Source: Chloroflexota bacterium (GTDB taxonomy: Bacteria > Chloroflexota > Dehalococcoidia > Tepidiformales > Tepidiformaceae). Taken from it: a DNA stretch of 7,542 nucleotides. Below, one piece after another: positions 6,459 through 7,542 of the stretch. Each line of letters opens with the position of its first letter. Within the stretch, counting starts at the first letter, position 1. The position numbers and the translations under genes were made by a program. The stretch lies in assembly GCA_021823905.1 (NCBI GenBank), contig JAKALX010000171.1:1-7542 (forward strand), read 5' to 3'. The notes beneath the pieces were generated by a model. It did not search any database and was not told the origin of the DNA. It saw only the letters and a list, made by a program, of their open reading frames with translations.

Positions 6459-7542
6459 GTGAAGATCCACGAGTTCCAGGCCAAGGAACTGTTCGCGAAG
6501 CATGGCGTCGCCGTCCCGGCGGGCCGGGTGGCGACGACGCCCGCCCAGGCACGCACCATCGCCCAGGAGCTCGGCGGCCGCGTCGTCGTGAAGGCGCAGA
6601 TCCACGCTGGTGGGCGGGGCAAGGGCCGGCTCGTCGGCGCCAGCGAAACCGCCGCCATGTATCAGCGGCTCATTTCCGATCCGGCGAACACCTCCGGACA
6701 GGTGAAGGGCGACCGCGTCGGCGGCGTGCGGCTCGCAAACACAGCCGAGGAGGCGGAGCGCGAGGCGGCGAGCATCCTCGGCAAGCACCTCGTCTCCATC
6801 CAGACCGGCGCCGAAGGCAAGCTCGTGAAGAACGTTCTGGTGGAGGAGCAGTCGGCCGTCGCCAAGGAGTTCTACCTGGCGATCATCGTCGACGGCGCCC
6901 AGGGTTGCCCGCTGATCATGGCCTCGACCGAAGGCGGCCAGGAGATCGAGGTCGTCGCGCATAACAACCCCGGCGCAATTGCCCGAATCCCCGTGAACCC
7001 GGTCTCCGGCTTCCAGCCGTATGTCGGACGCGATGTTGCCGCGGCGCTCGGCCTGACCGGCGACCAGGCCGATCAGGCGGCGAAGCTCGCGGCCGGCCTT
7101 TACCGCACTTTCGAAGCCACCGACGCCAGCCTCGTCGAGGTGAACCCGCTGGTCCTGACCCAGGAAGGGAAGATCATCGCTCTCGACGGAAAGCTGAACA
7201 TCGACGACAACGCGCTCTTTCGCCACAAGGACCTGGAAGCGTTGCGCGACAAGGACGAGGAAGATCCGCTGGAGGTGATGGCCCAGGACCTCGGCGTCGC
7301 CAACTTCATCAAGCTCGACGGCAACATCGGCTGCATCGTGAACGGCGCGGGCCTGGCGATGGCAACCATGGACACAATCAAGCTCGCCGGCGGCGAGCCG
7401 GCGAACTTCCTCGACATCGGCACCGTGAACGACCCGCAGCGTGTCGTCAGCGCCCTCAAGGTCATCATCGGCGACCCGTCGGTCAAGGCGATCCTCGTGA
7501 ACATCTTTGGCGGCATGGCGCGCGTCGACATCATCGCCCAGG
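6459..7542 (+). CDS. sucC: Succinate--CoA ligase (ADP/GTP-forming) beta subunit, C-terminus cut by window edge
   Basis: The enzyme joins succinate and CoA at the expense of, or with gain of, a nucleoside triphosphate in the TCA cycle. SucC provides the nucleotide-binding ATP-grasp part and works with SucD, which should lie just downstream. From the GTG start, 361 codons are present of an expected total near 390-400. Visible hallmarks are MKIHEFQAKELF (1-12), VVVKAQIHAGGRGKG (42-56, nucleotide-binding), VEEQSAVAKEFYL (128-140), ASTEGGQEIE (155-164), and EVNPL (227-231) and LDGKLN (242-247) supplying the Mg ligands N229 and D243. They also include KLDGNIGCIVNGAGLAMATMD (285-305), GGEPANFLD (311-319) and VNIFGG (347-352). 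Compared with E. coli there are roughly 15-25 additional residues after GRGKG (about 57-88), and the usual DVGGGA loop reads DIGTVND (319-325). Identification is secure; nucleotide specificity cannot be told. Confidence 0.96.
   Translation, partial: MKIHEFQAKELFAKHGVAVPAGRVATTPAQARTIAQELGGRVVVKAQIHAGGRGKGRLVGASETAAMYQRLISDPANTSGQVKGDRVGGVRLANTAEEAEREAASILGKHLVSIQTGAEGKLVKNVLVEEQSAVAKEFYLAIIVDGAQGCPLIMASTEGGQEIEVVAHNNPGAIARIPVNPVSGFQPYVGRDVAAALGLTGDQADQAAKLAAGLYRTFEATDASLVEVNPLVLTQEGKIIALDGKLNIDDNALFRHKDLEALRDKDEEDPLEVMAQDLGVANFIKLDGNIGCIVNGAGLAMATMDTIKLAGGEPANFLDIGTVNDPQRVVSALKVIIGDPSVKAILVNIFGGMARVDIIAQ

Noticed and set aside
6072..7226. Minus-strand open frame of 384 codons opposite sucC and the small gene
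   Set aside because: The plus strand holds an unmistakable sucC; the antisense translation has no family features and crosses a gene boundary.
1..7542. CRISPR arrays, tRNA or rRNA genes, insertion sequences, prophage or defence genes
   Set aside because: No regularly spaced short repeats, no cloverleaf or rRNA-like stretches, no terminal inverted repeats and no transposase or integrase motifs were seen on either strand.

Overview
The window comes from a high-GC bacterium. Hand counts give about 70-75% GC in sampled lines of the sucC gene and the surface-protein repeats. A sortase-type C-terminal anchor, DUF11 repeats and 'CTITN'-type prealbumin-like repeats point to a cell envelope like that of Chloroflexota or Actinomycetota. 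I lean to Chloroflexota, but this is inference and no rRNA gene is present to test it.

Layout: positions 1-5596 are read on the minus strand and 5956-7542 on the plus strand, so 5597-5955 is a divergent intergenic region. On the minus strand a very large secreted surface protein starts at 5596. Its domains in order are a signal peptide, a cysteine-containing N-terminal domain, five DUF11-type repeats and five prealbumin/SpaA-like repeats. A Pro/Thr/Ala stalk, an LPPNTG sorting-like motif, a membrane segment and a basic tail follow. The frame runs to 959 but is broken once by an in-frame amber codon (TAG, 2225-2227) inside the third prealbumin-like repeat. Automatic gene calling would therefore see two genes (5596-2225 and 2194-959). 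I read them as one gene with a nonsense codon, a recoded codon or a sequence error. Nine bases after it begins an iron-handling gene, a ferritin-like domain fused to a VIT1/CCC1 membrane transporter (MbfA type), which runs off the left edge.

On the plus strand a short gene (5956-6366) encodes a membrane-anchored, Pro/Ala-rich protein with no recognisable catalytic domain. It is followed by sucC, the succinyl-CoA ligase beta subunit (TCA cycle), which runs off the right edge.

The two halves are functionally separate: envelope and iron genes to the left, central metabolism to the right. I saw no RNA genes, CRISPR arrays, insertion sequences or convincing terminators. The main points for a second look are the amber codon, the regular cysteine pattern of the giant protein, the lower GC of its N-terminal domain, and the small protein's resemblance to the front end of a sortase without its catalytic part.
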